Source: Arenibacter sp. F26102 (GTDB lineage: Bacteria; Bacteroidota; Bacteroidia; Flavobacteriales; Flavobacteriaceae). Taken from it: DNA of 64,000 bases. The translations under genes and the position numbers were made by a program. The first letter of the stretch is position 1, and every line of letters starts with the position of its first letter. The notes below the pieces were generated by a model, which did no database searches, was not told where the DNA came from, and was given only the letters and a program-made list of their open reading frames with translations. Shown here one piece after another: positions 24,833 through 34,004 of this stretch. Location: the NCBI RefSeq assembly GCF_023015865.1, contig NZ_JALKBC010000005.1, positions 248,001 to 312,000 on the forward strand, read 5' to 3'.

Positions 24833-25069
24833 TTAATATATCTTTCCGTTTACATAATAGCCGTATACGGCGGTCAGCCTAAACCCTTTTTGGTGATATT
24901 TGTTAACTGCAACTTGATATTTTTGGCCTGTCATCGCTTGTAGCGCTACCCAATTCTTGATCGTTTTGGGGTTCATTTCTTCATTTACAGTTGTGTGCGC
25001 ATGGGTCTTGTGGACTATAAAAAATAGCAAGACCATACACCAAACGATGGTGTTTGATACTTTTTTCAT
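24833..25069 (-). CDS. small secreted protein of unknown function
   Basis: A 78-residue protein with a Sec signal peptide (MKKVSNTIVWCMVLLFFIVH, cleavage probably after THA). The mature part contains VALQAMTGQKYQVAVNKYH and ends FRLTAVYGYYVNGKIY. I do not recognise a family. It lies between two collagen-like lipoprotein copies; a truncated duplicate sits at 23864-23947. The intact copy is therefore paired with the broken lipoprotein gene, and the intact lipoprotein with the broken small gene. Confidence 0.6.
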   Translation of the reverse strand: MKKVSNTIVWCMVLLFFIVHKTHAHTTVNEEMNPKTIKNWVALQAMTGQKYQVAVNKYHQKGFRLTAVYGYYVNGKIY

Positions 25070-25233
25070 GATACTTTATTTTAAGATTAGACAAGGGGCA
25101 ATCTTTGCGCCTTCGTAGGGGAAAGGTGCTATTTGAGTTCGTTAATATTTATTACCTGATAAGGTGTTTTGTGGTCTAATCGGGAATATTGAACTGCTCG
25201 GCAATTTCTTCGTAGCTCATTTTTGAATAATCC
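25001..25233. repeat. direct repeat, copy 2 (1,122-bp spacing)
   Basis: Partner of 23879-24111. The stop codon of the collagen-like copy (25176) lies exactly 1,122 bp from that of the intact gene (24054), showing that no indels separate these boundaries. Confidence 0.8.
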
Positions 25234-25690
25234 AAAACTTTTGAACCGATTTGCGGACCTTTTTCTGAAGGGATACCTCCTGGTACTATAATGTACCGAT
25301 AATCACCATTGAGAAAGGGTTCGCCAATATCGAAGTTAGTGGTATAGGATACCTTATAGCTATCAAAGTTTCGTTTACATCGAAAAGACGAAATTTATAA
25401 TGTTCATTGATGTTCTCATAAAAAGTGTTTGGAATTGGGTATGTGAACTAGCCTCGCCTGGCGAATACCAAGACAACGCCAGTATCATGCATATGTCGGG
25501 TCAGTTCTGGCGCATACATTTCCCGTTGATCAAAAATGTTGTCGATAGTTTCAGGAAAGTCGCAAGGAATCCAGTCCGAATAAATAACATTGGCTGTTCC
25601 GGTTGCACCATCCTGCTCATCAGCGCCCTGATCACCTTTTGGCCCTTGTTCACCCTGTTCTCCTTGATTGGCTGCCATACAATTGGCCAA
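25176..25690 (-). pseudogene. degraded second copy of the collagen-like lipoprotein
   Basis: The N-terminal part reads GEQGEQGPKGDQGADEQDG then [11 protein letters not shown], and the C-terminal part reads VPGGIPSEKG, then YSKMSYEEIAEQFNIPD, all matching the intact protein at 24054-24674. The signal peptide and lipobox are missing, the collagen triplets are reduced to a few and interrupted, and the frame is broken near 25448. Its 5' end abuts and overlaps the 5'-truncated SDR pseudogene on the other strand. Confidence 0.85.
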
Positions 25691-26254
25691 GGAAGTTCAC
25701 GAAATTTACCTGCATGGAAGAAATTCCGAAAAACTGCTATGTGTTATTTCGGAAATTAAGACCATATCGAAAAATGAATAAATAAAGGGATTTGTGGCCG
25801 ATTTTTCAGATCTGGAGGCGGTGTTAAAAATGGCCGGACAAATTAAGAACGAGATTCCCAAAATTGAAGTTCTCCTTAGTAATGCAGGAATTCTTAAAAG
25901 CAAGACTTCTGTTAATGGGGACGGATTGGATATCCGAATTGTGGTTAATTATCTTGCCCCTATGTATTGATCAATGCCCTACTTCGCTTGTTGAAAAAAT
26001 CGGAAACAGCACGTATTGTTAATTTAGGTTACGCTACTCAAAATACTGTTTTAGAGTAAGTTACAATTATATAGGTTCGGTTGTCCGAGAAACCAGCCTA
26101 TGCGCACAGCAAATTGGCATTGACCATGTGGAGTTTTGGCCTAGCCGGCAAAGAACAGGATCTTACCGTAATTGCAGTGAAACCTGATTCCTTATTAAAC
26201 ACTGAAATTGCCAAGGAAACCTATTCGAGAAGTTTGGAAATAACTGGTCATTGA
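25683..26254 (+). pseudogene. degraded short-chain dehydrogenase gene
   Basis: Reads LAKEVHEIYLHGRNSEKL, a stop (TAA), then KGFVADFSDLEAVLKMAG, VLLSNAGILKSK, ARIVNLGYATQNT, AYAHSKLALTMWSFGLAG and KPDSLLNTEIAKETY, all aligning with the intact SDR at 20808-21605. It lacks the first 24 residues with the cofactor motif, contains at least two nonsense codons and frameshifts, and stops early. It is a dead paralogue. Confidence 0.88.
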
Positions 26255-26377
26255 TATACTAAAGGTCAATATTTAACAAGTTCGATCTAATATTTAGTAT
26301 ACATTTAGAATGAAACCAAATAAGAATACCATTACTTTGCGCTTTTTTTTAGAATAGGTATATCCAAAGCTGGAAGT

Positions 26378-27136
26378 ATGACAAATAAAATGATAGGTAT
26401 AGTGGGAGGTGTAGGCAGCTACGCAGGTATAGACCTAATAAAAAAGGTCTACGATCTTACCGAGGCAACATCGGATCAGGAGCATCTGCCAGTATCCATG
26501 TTATCCGTGCCGCATAAAATCATAGACCGTACCAAGTATCTTTTGGGGGAGACCAATATAAACCCGGGTATTGCCATTTCGGAAATTATAGCATCCCTGA
26601 TCGCAAGCGGTTCCAGTATTATTGGTATTCCCTGTAATACAGCCCATGCAAGACCTATTTTGAGTCTAATAGAAAAAAGCATTCCGGAATCCTGCGTTCT
26701 GGTAAATCTAATTGAGGAGGTAGGTCTGTATATCTCCACCAAATATCCGGAGATTACCAAGGTAGGGGTATTGGGAACTACAGGGACCATTTTGGCAAAG
26801 GTATACCCTGAAGTTTTGTCTAAATACAACATAGAGGTGATACAACCATCGGAGGATATACAGGAATTGTTCGTACACCCATCCATTTACGATACTAGTT
26901 ATGGTATCAAGGCCTTTTCCAATCCGGTAAATCAAAAGGCCAAGGAAAACTTGGGTATGGCGGCGACATATTTGTCCAGAAAAGGGGCACAGGCCGTTAT
27001 TTTGGGCTGTACCGAGATTCCACTGGCAATACAATACGAAAAAGTTGAGGATAGTCTAATTATAGATGCAACCACCGTATTGGCAAGGGCTTTGATCAGG
27101 GAATCCAGGAAGATGGAAGAATCCGTACTAAATTAA
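26378..27136 (+). CDS. aspartate/glutamate racemase family protein
   Basis: A 252-residue PLP-independent racemase of the Asp/Glu/hydantoin family. Both catalytic cysteines are present: Cys86 in GIPCNTAHA and Cys211 in ILGCTEIPL. The N-terminus has IGIVGGVGSYAG. With both Cys it should be able to racemise an acidic amino acid, most likely aspartate. The Cys-containing motifs fit aspartate racemase (EcL-DER/RacX-type) better than MurI. It is monocistronic. D-amino acids from such enzymes are used in cell wall, signalling or catabolism; its role here is not shown. Confidence 0.9.
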   Translation: MTNKMIGIVGGVGSYAGIDLIKKVYDLTEATSDQEHLPVSMLSVPHKIIDRTKYLLGETNINPGIAISEIIASLIASGSSIIGIPCNTAHARPILSLIEKSIPESCVLVNLIEEVGLYISTKYPEITKVGVLGTTGTILAKVYPEVLSKYNIEVIQPSEDIQELFVHPSIYDTSYGIKAFSNPVNQKAKENLGMAATYLSRKGAQAVILGCTEIPLAIQYEKVEDSLIIDATTVLARALIRESRKMEESVLN

Positions 27137-27492
27137 TTCAGTGATGGGAAGGATGTTCACTTGAACTACTTAACTTATAACATTTTGTTGTTCATAGAGA
27201 GCATAGGATGACTCGGATGAATTTGTGACTTTCATTAACTCTTATTGTATTTTCGGGGCTCAATGCATATACTGTATCTATTATGTAGACCTTCGGATAA
27301 ATTACAGAGGCACTTACTGGAATCATAAATAACCCACCAAGACTTATCACTTTTAAAGGGATCATATAATTTGCTTACCGCTTAGGTTTCCCGATTCACT
27401 TAATAGAAAAGGGCATTCACCGATTCCTTTAGATTCATGTTGTTCCAATCCACATCTTTGTAGAGTAATAATACCCTAAAACGAACTCTATA
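27137..27492. other. 356-bp intergenic region
   Basis: No gene, repeat or RNA was recognised. It precedes the CotH gene and presumably holds its promoter. Confidence 0.35.
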
Positions 27493-28926
27493 ATGAAAAA
27501 AATAAGCCTAATGTTCTGTTTTGCAGTACAACTTATGATTATTTTTTCTTGTTCCGATGATGTTGCAGAAACAACTGGAGAGGTAGCAGAGGTAATTGAA
27601 AGTGAAACCTATGTAGAAACCTATTCTGATACGGATTTTGAAGCTACTGACTGGACCGATGACACGCATAGTAAATCAGCAGATCCAAATTTTGATGAAG
27701 TTTTTGAAGATGAAGCCGTAAAGCGATTGGATATTGTAATTACCGAAGAACGTTGGCAGAGTATGCTGGATGATATGACCTCACTTTATGGTATGTTTGG
27801 TGCTAGTAGTGGTCCCGGTGGCGGCGGATTGGCTGAGGTAGATGAAGACCCTATTTTCGTTCCAGGAGATGTGATGTTTAATGGCAAGGAATGGTATAGG
27901 GTAGGAGTGCGTTTTAAAGGCAATTCCAGTTTACAGTCCAGCTGGAGTAGTGGTATCATTAAATTATCCTTTAAGTTGGATTTTGATGAATTTGAAGATC
28001 AATATCCACAAATAGACAATCAACGTTTTTATGGTTTTAAGAAATTGAGTTTGAAAAATAACTACAATGACAAATCCATGCTAAGGGAGAAGGTGGCTAC
28101 CGATGTTTTCAGGGATGCTGGTTTAGCCAGTTCCCACGCCGCATTTTATGCCGTTTATGTGGATCATGGCGATGAACCGGTTTATTTTGGAGTATACACT
28201 ATGGTTGAAGAGGTGGATGACACGGTGATCGATACCCAGTTTTCGGATAATGATGGAAATTTATACAAACCTGACGGTACGGGTGCCAGTTTTGCCGAGG
28301 GTACCTTCACGGAAGATGTATTTGTAAAAAAGACCAATGAAGATGAGGCCGATTTTAGCGATATACAAAGTGTCTTTACAGCTTTGCATGCGGAGAACAG
28401 AACAACGGATCCGGAAACCTGGCATGCCAATTTGGAAAGTGTTTTTGACACCGATACCTTTTTGAAATATTTAGCTGTAAATACCGTAATTCAAAATTGG
28501 GATACTTATGGCAGAATGACCCATAATTATTATCTGTACAATAATCCCGATACGGAAAAATTATCATGGATTCCATGGGATAATAATGAGGCATTGCAAA
28601 ATGGTAATAGGGAAGGGTCTTTAGCCTTGGATTTCTCCGATCTAAATGATACTCAATGGCCATTGATCGGATATTTGTATGAGGATGCCACCTATAGGGC
28701 ACAGTATGATGCGTATTTACAGGATGTGGTGGATGATGCTTTTAGTGTTAGTACCATGCAAGCAAAATATGCAACCTATTCGGCATTGGTGGAACCTTAC
28801 GCCAACCTTGAAGTTTCCGGGTATTCATTTTTAAGTTCCAATGCGGATTTTCAAGCGGCCATAAGCCAGTTGAATATTCAAGTTAACGCACGTGCCACAG
28901 CAGTGAGTACTTATTTAAATAAATAG
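27493..28926 (+). CDS. CotH kinase family lipoprotein
   Basis: A 477-residue lipoprotein (signal MKKISLMFCFAVQLMIIFSC, lipobox Cys20, then an acidic linker). The CotH domain follows from about residue 75: VKRLDIVITEERWQSML, VRFKGNSSLQSSW, a basic catalytic-type KKLSLKNNYNDKSMLREKVA, FGVYTMVEEVDD, and NWDTYGRMTHNYYLYN followed by WIPWDNNEAL. CotH proteins are atypical protein kinases that in Bacillus phosphorylate spore coat proteins; extracellular homologues are frequent in Bacteroidota with unknown substrates. The gene is monocistronic with a strong downstream terminator. Confidence 0.9.
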   Translation: MKKISLMFCFAVQLMIIFSCSDDVAETTGEVAEVIESETYVETYSDTDFEATDWTDDTHSKSADPNFDEVFEDEAVKRLDIVITEERWQSMLDDMTSLYGMFGASSGPGGGGLAEVDEDPIFVPGDVMFNGKEWYRVGVRFKGNSSLQSSWSSGIIKLSFKLDFDEFEDQYPQIDNQRFYGFKKLSLKNNYNDKSMLREKVATDVFRDAGLASSHAAFYAVYVDHGDEPVYFGVYTMVEEVDDTVIDTQFSDNDGNLYKPDGTGASFAEGTFTEDVFVKKTNEDEADFSDIQSVFTALHAENRTTDPETWHANLESVFDTDTFLKYLAVNTVIQNWDTYGRMTHNYYLYNNPDTEKLSWIPWDNNEALQNGNREGSLALDFSDLNDTQWPLIGYLYEDATYRAQYDAYLQDVVDDAFSVSTMQAKYATYSALVEPYANLEVSGYSFLSSNADFQAAISQLNIQVNARATAVSTYLNK

Positions 28927-28965
28927 TTTTTTGAGTTGATAAACCTACAGGTTGATTAATTTTTA
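28925..28965. repeat. dispersed element, copy 2
   Basis: Nearly identical to 19764-19806, with the same AACCT-AC-AGGTT core (28942-28953). It begins at the stop codon of the CotH gene. Confidence 0.55.
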
Positions 28966-28980
28966 TTGTTCCCCCGATAG

Positions 28981-29014
28981 AATCCGGCTACTTGCAAAAG
29001 TGGCTGGATTTTTA
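28981..29014 (+). terminator. intrinsic terminator after the CotH gene
   Basis: AATCCGGCTACTT (28981-28993) pairs with AAGTGGCTGGATT (28998-29010) over 13 positions including two wobble pairs, with loop GCAA, and is followed by T residues. Confidence 0.8.
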
Positions 29015-29416
29015 AGTTTATACCTTGACTTAAAAAATGGTTTACTACTATAGCTAAATATTAAAGGCAATTATTGGTGACCTTCTGATTTGCAGCGACT
29101 TTTTTATTAATTCTTTACGGATAACTTTTTACATACTATACAATGTGACCTACCCGACAATTTGTTTTGCAGAAAATAGTGATATATGTCATTTGGACAA
29201 TACAAACCAAAATAAGCAAAGTCTTTTATTAATAATTTGATCCATTTTAAGCTAGGCCTCTCCCATTAAATCTGTTAAATCCAACTATTCATAGATAGAA
29301 ATCCTGCAAACGTCTATTTGCTTTTATATATCGGTAACCTACAAATACCTTTAAACTATTAAAACAAAACAGAATAAAAGTATTGAAAGCAGTTTGAACC
29401 TTAAATCTTAAAGATT
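29015..29416. other. 402-bp intergenic region
   Basis: No gene is convincing in this AT-rich region before the DUF6515 gene. A long leader is possible, but no riboswitch was recognised. Confidence 0.35.
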
Positions 29417-30013
29417 ATGAAAACATTTATTAAAAGATACGCCTTATCATCATTAGTAATAATAGCCTTTGCGTCACAAGCTTCAGGGCAATCTCGTGGA
29501 AACTCAGTTTCTAAATCCACAAGTGTTACCAAGACAACAGCGGTCAAAAAAACGGTAAGCAAAAGAGTGCCAAGTACAAAGGTCACCTATAAAACTCCAA
29601 TGCGGAAAGTAGTTTCAGTTCGTTCAATACCCAATAGAAAAGTTATTAAGTACAGTGGTCAAGAATACTATTATGCCAACAACAAGTATTACACCCAATC
29701 TAGAGGACGGTATATTGCAATTGCTCCAAAAATTGGATTTAGATTAAACAGCATACCGCCAAATTATAAACGGGTTGCTTTTAATAATTATAATTATTTT
29801 AATGCCCAAGGGGTATTTTATGTTCAAATAAATAATGAATTTAAAGTTGTAGAGCCGGAGATAGGAACAATAGTCTATGAGCTTCCGGAAGATTATGAGA
29901 AAATAGCCATAGATGGTTTGGCATACTACGAATATGCTAATATAATTTACGAAAAAATTCAAGTAGATGGTAGCAGGGCATATCAGGTGGTTGGTATTAT
30001 TGATATGGAATAA
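29417..30013 (+). CDS. secreted DUF6515 family protein
   Basis: A 198-residue protein with a signal peptide (ending near SQASGQ) and a basic Ser/Thr/Lys-rich linker to residue 70. The C-terminal domain of about 120 residues has the DUF6515 pattern: YYYANNKYYTQ, SRGRYIAIAPKIGFR, LPPNY-like NSIPPNYKRV, VVEPEIGTIVYELPEDYEKI, and YEKIQVDGSRAYQVVGI. It is a clear paralogue of the protein at 52740-53327. Probable periplasmic or surface protein of unknown function. It has a strong terminator. Confidence 0.85.
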   Translation: MKTFIKRYALSSLVIIAFASQASGQSRGNSVSKSTSVTKTTAVKKTVSKRVPSTKVTYKTPMRKVVSVRSIPNRKVIKYSGQEYYYANNKYYTQSRGRYIAIAPKIGFRLNSIPPNYKRVAFNNYNYFNAQGVFYVQINNEFKVVEPEIGTIVYELPEDYEKIAIDGLAYYEYANIIYEKIQVDGSRAYQVVGIIDME

Positions 30014-30040
30014 GGATAGTTAGATTGGTTGATTAGCGGG

Positions 30041-30078
30041 AGGAGGGTAATTACTTATGTATTTATCCTCCTTTTTTT
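30041..30078 (+). terminator. intrinsic terminator after the DUF6515 gene
   Basis: AGGAGGGTAA (30041-30050) pairs with TTATCCTCCT (30063-30072) with one wobble pair, followed by a run of T. Confidence 0.75.
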
Positions 30079-30582
30079 GTGGAATGAACAGCGAAATAGG
30101 CAACTTTAGGACCTTTGGCAGACTTATTGGAATCGCTGAATTCAATTTGACAACTATTTTACCAGGTGAGCAATTTTTTATAAATAAAAAGAAGCTTGTT
30201 TATAGGTATTTACACTGTGTCAAGGAGGTGGTACATTAAAAAACGATTTTCAAATACTGTTTGGTATTTAATTAAAATTGACATTTTTGGGATATATTTA
30301 TTACAATTTATCCAAGAAAGTTTTAAGGCGTGTATATTAGATTTACATTTAAGCAGATTTATCAAACTAAATGAAAGTACATCTTTTAATAAGCACCATG
30401 TCATTGGTTAATGCTCCATCCGAATTCCAACAATATAAATAGATAATCCAGGGATTTCCTTTCCTTTGAATATTATATTATTCAAACAATTCCAATAAAA
30501 CCTTATAACTATGTGTCTATTTGAAGGGATACCGATTACATAGGTTATTGACCATCTAAATTTAAAACCACCAAACCACAAT
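30079..30582. other. 504-bp intergenic region
   Basis: Short open frames exist on both strands, but their composition does not look coding. No RNA gene or repeat was recognised. Confidence 0.35.
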
Positions 30583-32520
30583 ATGAGAACATTACTGCTT
30601 TTTTTCATTCTTACTATCAGCATACAGATTGCCAACGCCCAGGCCTACCGAAATTTATTGAGCAGGAACTATTCTTACGATACCATTAAAAAGTATGTGG
30701 TAAAAGACCAATCTTGGGTTCCTTATCCCGGATATAATAGTAGGGAGGAATGGGGAAAGATTCCCCAAAACCTAAGAGAGGCTTATATAGAGGAAGGGAA
30801 GGGCTATCTGGAATACGGCTGGAAATATATTCCCGTTTCCCACTACTTGGAATTCACCAAGAGCGGGAGCCGTACTATTATGGAGGAACCCTATAGGGAA
30901 AACATTCAAGCCTTTGAAGCTTTGGTGCTGGCTGAATTGATGGAAGGAAAGGGGCGGTTTTTAAAAGACATAATTAACGGTATTTTCTACTATAGTGAGC
31001 AAACCTATTGGGGCAATTCGGCGCATTTATCCCTTCAACGTGCAGGAGCTGGACTTCCCGATGTTCTAGAACCTACGATTGACCTGGGTGTGGGCAAAGT
31101 GGCGGCCAACTTGGCATGGACACATCATTTTTTAGAAGAGGAAATAAATAAGGTGAACCCATTGATATTAAAAAGGTTGAGATTTGAAATTGATAAAAAG
31201 GTATTAAAACCTTATTATACCAGAAATGATTTTGGGTGGATGGGCTATACCAATGAGAGCGTAAACAATTGGAATCCCTGGTGTAACTATAATGCCTTAA
31301 ATTGTATTCTACTTATGGAGAATGATTCCATTACCAGAAGTGTAAATGTGCAAAAGAGTATGCTCTCCGTGGATGAATTTATGAATTATTATAAGGATGA
31401 CGGGGGGTGTGAAGAAGGTCCGTCCTACTGGAGCCATGCAGGCGGCAAGTTGTTCGATTATTTGGAACTGCTCTACAAAGGAAGCAAAGGCAAAATAGAC
31501 ATCTACAATGAAGAGCTTGTACAGAATATAGGAACGTATATTTATAAGGCCTATATCAACGGCGAATATTTTGTGAATTTTGCAGATGCCTCAGCTAAAC
31601 TGAAATCGCGGCCCGGCACTATTTACCGTTACGGTAAACGGATAAATGATTCGATCATGACCGGTTTTGGAGCTTTTCTGGCCCAAAAACAAAATTTTGG
31701 AGAAAGTACTTTTAAAGGTAAAATAGAATTGGCGCTGGATGACCTATTCAATTTGGCAGAAATTAAAAATGCCAAAGCAATGGAGCCCCTGTTGACGGAC
31801 TTCTGTCTTCCGGATACACAGATAATGGCTGCACGCGAACAAGAGGAAAACCATAATGGCTTTTATTTTGCTGCAAAAGGTGGACACAATGCCGAAAGCC
31901 ACAATCACAATGATGTGGGTACTTTTATCCTATATTATAACGGCAAGCCAGCTTTGATCGATGTTGGTGTAGATACTTATACCGCCAAGACCTTTGGCAA
32001 GGATAGATATTCTATATGGACCATGCAATCCGGGTATCATAACCTGCCCACCATAAATGGTATGGATCAAAAAGACGGATTGGAATACAAAGCTAAAAAC
32101 AGTTCCTATAAGGCAGAAAAAGATAAAGTTTATTATTCTCTAGACATCTCAGGGGCATATCCCAAGGAAGCTAAAGTGGAGCAATGGCAACGTAGTTACA
32201 CTTTGCTTAGAGGCGGTAAATTTGAAATTTCCGACTCGTATTCCCTTTTGGAAAATACTGGGGATACACAACTTAATCTTATGGCAGCACTGGAACCCAA
32301 AATATTAAAACCTGGTCTACTAAGACTTGGGCAGCGAAAAGGCGGCTTGTCGTTGAAGTACGACCCTGAAATTTTGCAAGCTACTGTAGAGAATATAACC
32401 ATTGAAACCGACTCAAAATTATACACTACTTGGGGAGAAAAGTTATATCGCATAAGGTTTCAGGTGTTAGGTAACAAGACAGTACAGGATTTAAATATTA
32501 CCGTACAGCCAGAAATATAA
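30583..32520 (+). CDS. secreted heparinase II/III-like protein (polysaccharide lyase-type)
   Basis: A 645-residue protein with a Sec signal (MRTLLLFFILTISIQIANAQ). The first 370 residues form a helical (alpha/alpha) toroid region (for example NWNPWCNYNALNCILLMEND and GCEEGPSYWSHAGGKLFDYL). From about residue 425 a beta-sandwich heparinase II/III domain begins, with GGHNAESHNHNDVGTFILYY near residue 440 as the hallmark His cluster. It probably cleaves an acidic or sulfated polysaccharide outside the cell. It is not in a visible polysaccharide-utilisation locus: no SusC/SusD neighbours are present. Exact PL family is uncertain. Confidence 0.85.
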   Translation: MRTLLLFFILTISIQIANAQAYRNLLSRNYSYDTIKKYVVKDQSWVPYPGYNSREEWGKIPQNLREAYIEEGKGYLEYGWKYIPVSHYLEFTKSGSRTIMEEPYRENIQAFEALVLAELMEGKGRFLKDIINGIFYYSEQTYWGNSAHLSLQRAGAGLPDVLEPTIDLGVGKVAANLAWTHHFLEEEINKVNPLILKRLRFEIDKKVLKPYYTRNDFGWMGYTNESVNNWNPWCNYNALNCILLMENDSITRSVNVQKSMLSVDEFMNYYKDDGGCEEGPSYWSHAGGKLFDYLELLYKGSKGKIDIYNEELVQNIGTYIYKAYINGEYFVNFADASAKLKSRPGTIYRYGKRINDSIMTGFGAFLAQKQNFGESTFKGKIELALDDLFNLAEIKNAKAMEPLLTDFCLPDTQIMAAREQEENHNGFYFAAKGGHNAESHNHNDVGTFILYYNGKPALIDVGVDTYTAKTFGKDRYSIWTMQSGYHNLPTINGMDQKDGLEYKAKNSSYKAEKDKVYYSLDISGAYPKEAKVEQWQRSYTLLRGGKFEISDSYSLLENTGDTQLNLMAALEPKILKPGLLRLGQRKGGLSLKYDPEILQATVENITIETDSKLYTTWGEKLYRIRFQVLGNKTVQDLNITVQPEI

Positions 32521-32570
32521 TAGATAACCTGCGCTAATGTAGAAGAATTATGATTTAGTCAGTACGGACC

Positions 32571-32594
32571 AAAATCCCGCATATTGGGATTTTA
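32571..32594 (+). terminator. hairpin after the heparinase-like gene
   Basis: AAAATCCC (32571-32578) pairs with GGGATTTT (32586-32593) around a seven-base loop. A run of 14 T residues lies a little further on at 32620-32633. Confidence 0.6.
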
Positions 32595-32798
32595 TATATA
32601 ATCTCAAGTTTCCAATCTGTTTTTTTTTTTTTTGATTTTCTGGCCGTCCAATTAACCGTAGGTCACGAAGATGGCACTGTCTGTTCAATATAATGTGTTG
32701 TGGCCAGAAGCTTTTGGTATTATCGTAATATGGTGCAATTGAATGCGTTTCAATGGCGGATAAATAGTGATTAGGGTAGGTGTTGTCCGTGTTTTTGG

Positions 32799-33056
32799 TT
32801 ATAAACTTTCGAGCGGGTCGTAAGCCGTAAGAAAAGTGTTTTTGGGTTGGGGAAGTACCACTCTATTTTCATTGGTGGAGGGTTGCAAATTTTCTGTTTC
32901 GGAAATATCAAAATCTGTAAATAACCTGGGAATTTGCTTATTGGCTCGCATCATTCTATAGGTGTCTATAAACGTTTTGGTTCTCAAAGAATCTGCATCC
33001 ATTGTTAATTGTTTTAGGTTGATAATATGGCCGGCATAAGAAAAATAATAGTCCAC
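32799..33056 (-). CDS. hypothetical protein (doubtful)
   Basis: An 85-codon frame (MDYYFSYAGHIINLKQLTMD start) that contains a plausible helical segment (RTKTFIDTYRMMRANKQIP) but no recognised motif. It lies in a decaying region between a lyase gene and a desaturase relic. It could be a small gene or the remainder of a larger one. Confidence that it is a gene is low. Confidence 0.3.
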   Translation of the reverse strand: MDYYFSYAGHIINLKQLTMDADSLRTKTFIDTYRMMRANKQIPRLFTDFDISETENLQPSTNENRVVLPQPKNTFLTAYDPLESL

Positions 33057-33301
33057 TTCAACAAGATAAGACTTTTAAGTACTCACTTCCAGATACTACT
33101 CTCGATTAGAGCAATTTATTCGAAAATAATTACAAAATATATCTCTATCAATAGGAAAATTAGCACAATGCAATAAAAAAAACGGTAGTGTAGAAAAGAA
33201 TGAGCTTTGAGTTGATTGAATAATTCCGTACAATATTTGGTTCCTTTCCATTAGCGGTGCAAGTTGTCAATATTTATTTTTTATTTAATGATACCCTGTT
33301 A

Positions 33302-33668
33302 GGCTATTCTTTCAATCCAATTGGAGCCAACGCAACTGTTTCGAAATTACAGCACAACCTCCTCCATCATACCTATACCAATATTGATTATGCAGACGAT
33401 GGGCCATCAATTCGCTGCCACGAGTAACTTCTCTCCAAGGAGCAACCTTATATTTAGGCTGTCAGGAGGGCTGCATTACCAAGTAGAGCAGCATGTACTG
33501 CTGGATGTCTGCCATGTACCTTACAAAAAATTAACAAAGATCGTAACGGAAACGGCAAAGGAATTTGGTATGCCCAATCACGTTAAAAAATCGATCGTTC
33601 ATGCCATTGGGGACCATATGAAGATGCTACGCTTATTAGGAAAGAAGGAAGAAGTAATTGCTATATAA
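33302..33668 (+). pseudogene. relic of a membrane fatty acid desaturase gene
   Basis: One frame reads GYSFNPIGANATVSKLQHNL followed by LHHTYTNIDYADDG, a desaturase second histidine box (HxxxxHHT pattern), and then meets stop codons. The other frame, from 33321, reads SGGLHYQVEQHVLLDVCHVPY followed by LTKIVTETAKEFGMP and DHMKMLRLLGK, the C-terminal end of acyl-lipid/linoleoyl-CoA desaturases. The third His box should be QVEHH but is QVEQH. The 5' two-thirds are missing and frames are shifted, so it is non-functional. Confidence 0.85.
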
Positions 33669-33704
33669 AATAAATAAGCATAAATTTGAAAAAATTAAGG
33701 AATA

Positions 33705-33950
33705 ATGATTAAACAATTTTTTTATAAATTATTGAATATCAATAAGGGCAGTGAAACAAAAGAAGGTACCGTAAAATTTTACAACAAAACCAAGAAATTT
33801 GGATTTATCAGCCTAAAAGATTCTGATGAAGAATACTTTGTACATGCATCAAATGTTACAGGCAAAATCAAAAAAAACGATCATGTAACATTTGAGATAG
33901 AAAAGGGGGATAAAGGATTATGTGCCGTAAACGTGCGCGTCATAAAATAG
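33705..33950 (+). CDS. cold-shock domain protein with N-terminal extension
   Basis: An 81-residue protein. Residues 1-18 form a basic and hydrophobic extension (MIKQFFYKLLNINKGSE); the rest is a cold-shock domain with KKFGFISLK and EEYFVHASN motifs. It is less conserved than the protein at 7702-7896, and is probably an RNA-binding chaperone under different control. It is monocistronic and followed by a perfect terminator. Confidence 0.9.
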   Translation: MIKQFFYKLLNINKGSETKEGTVKFYNKTKKFGFISLKDSDEEYFVHASNVTGKIKKNDHVTFEIEKGDKGLCAVNVRVIK

Positions 33951-33970
33951 ATCCAGTCCAAAATTATACT

Positions 33971-34004
33971 CATAAAAAACCATCGGTCACGATGGTTTTT
34001 TATG
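33971..34004 (+). terminator. intrinsic terminator after the second cold-shock gene
   Basis: A perfect 15-bp stem, with arms CATAAAAAACCATCG and CGATGGTTTTTTATG, around loop GTCA. It should work in both directions. Confidence 0.85.

Noticed and set aside
25400..25759. Plus-strand gene of 119 residues
   Set aside because: It is antisense to the degraded collagen-like lipoprotein copy, whose homology to the intact gene is clear.
30057..30635. Several short open frames in the gap before the heparinase-like gene
   Set aside because: No start context, no recognisable motif, and overlapping frames on both strands; typical of AT-rich noncoding DNA.
30583..32520. Polysaccharide-utilisation locus
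   Set aside because: A single lyase-like gene is present without SusC/SusD, sulfatases or other glycan enzymes next to it.
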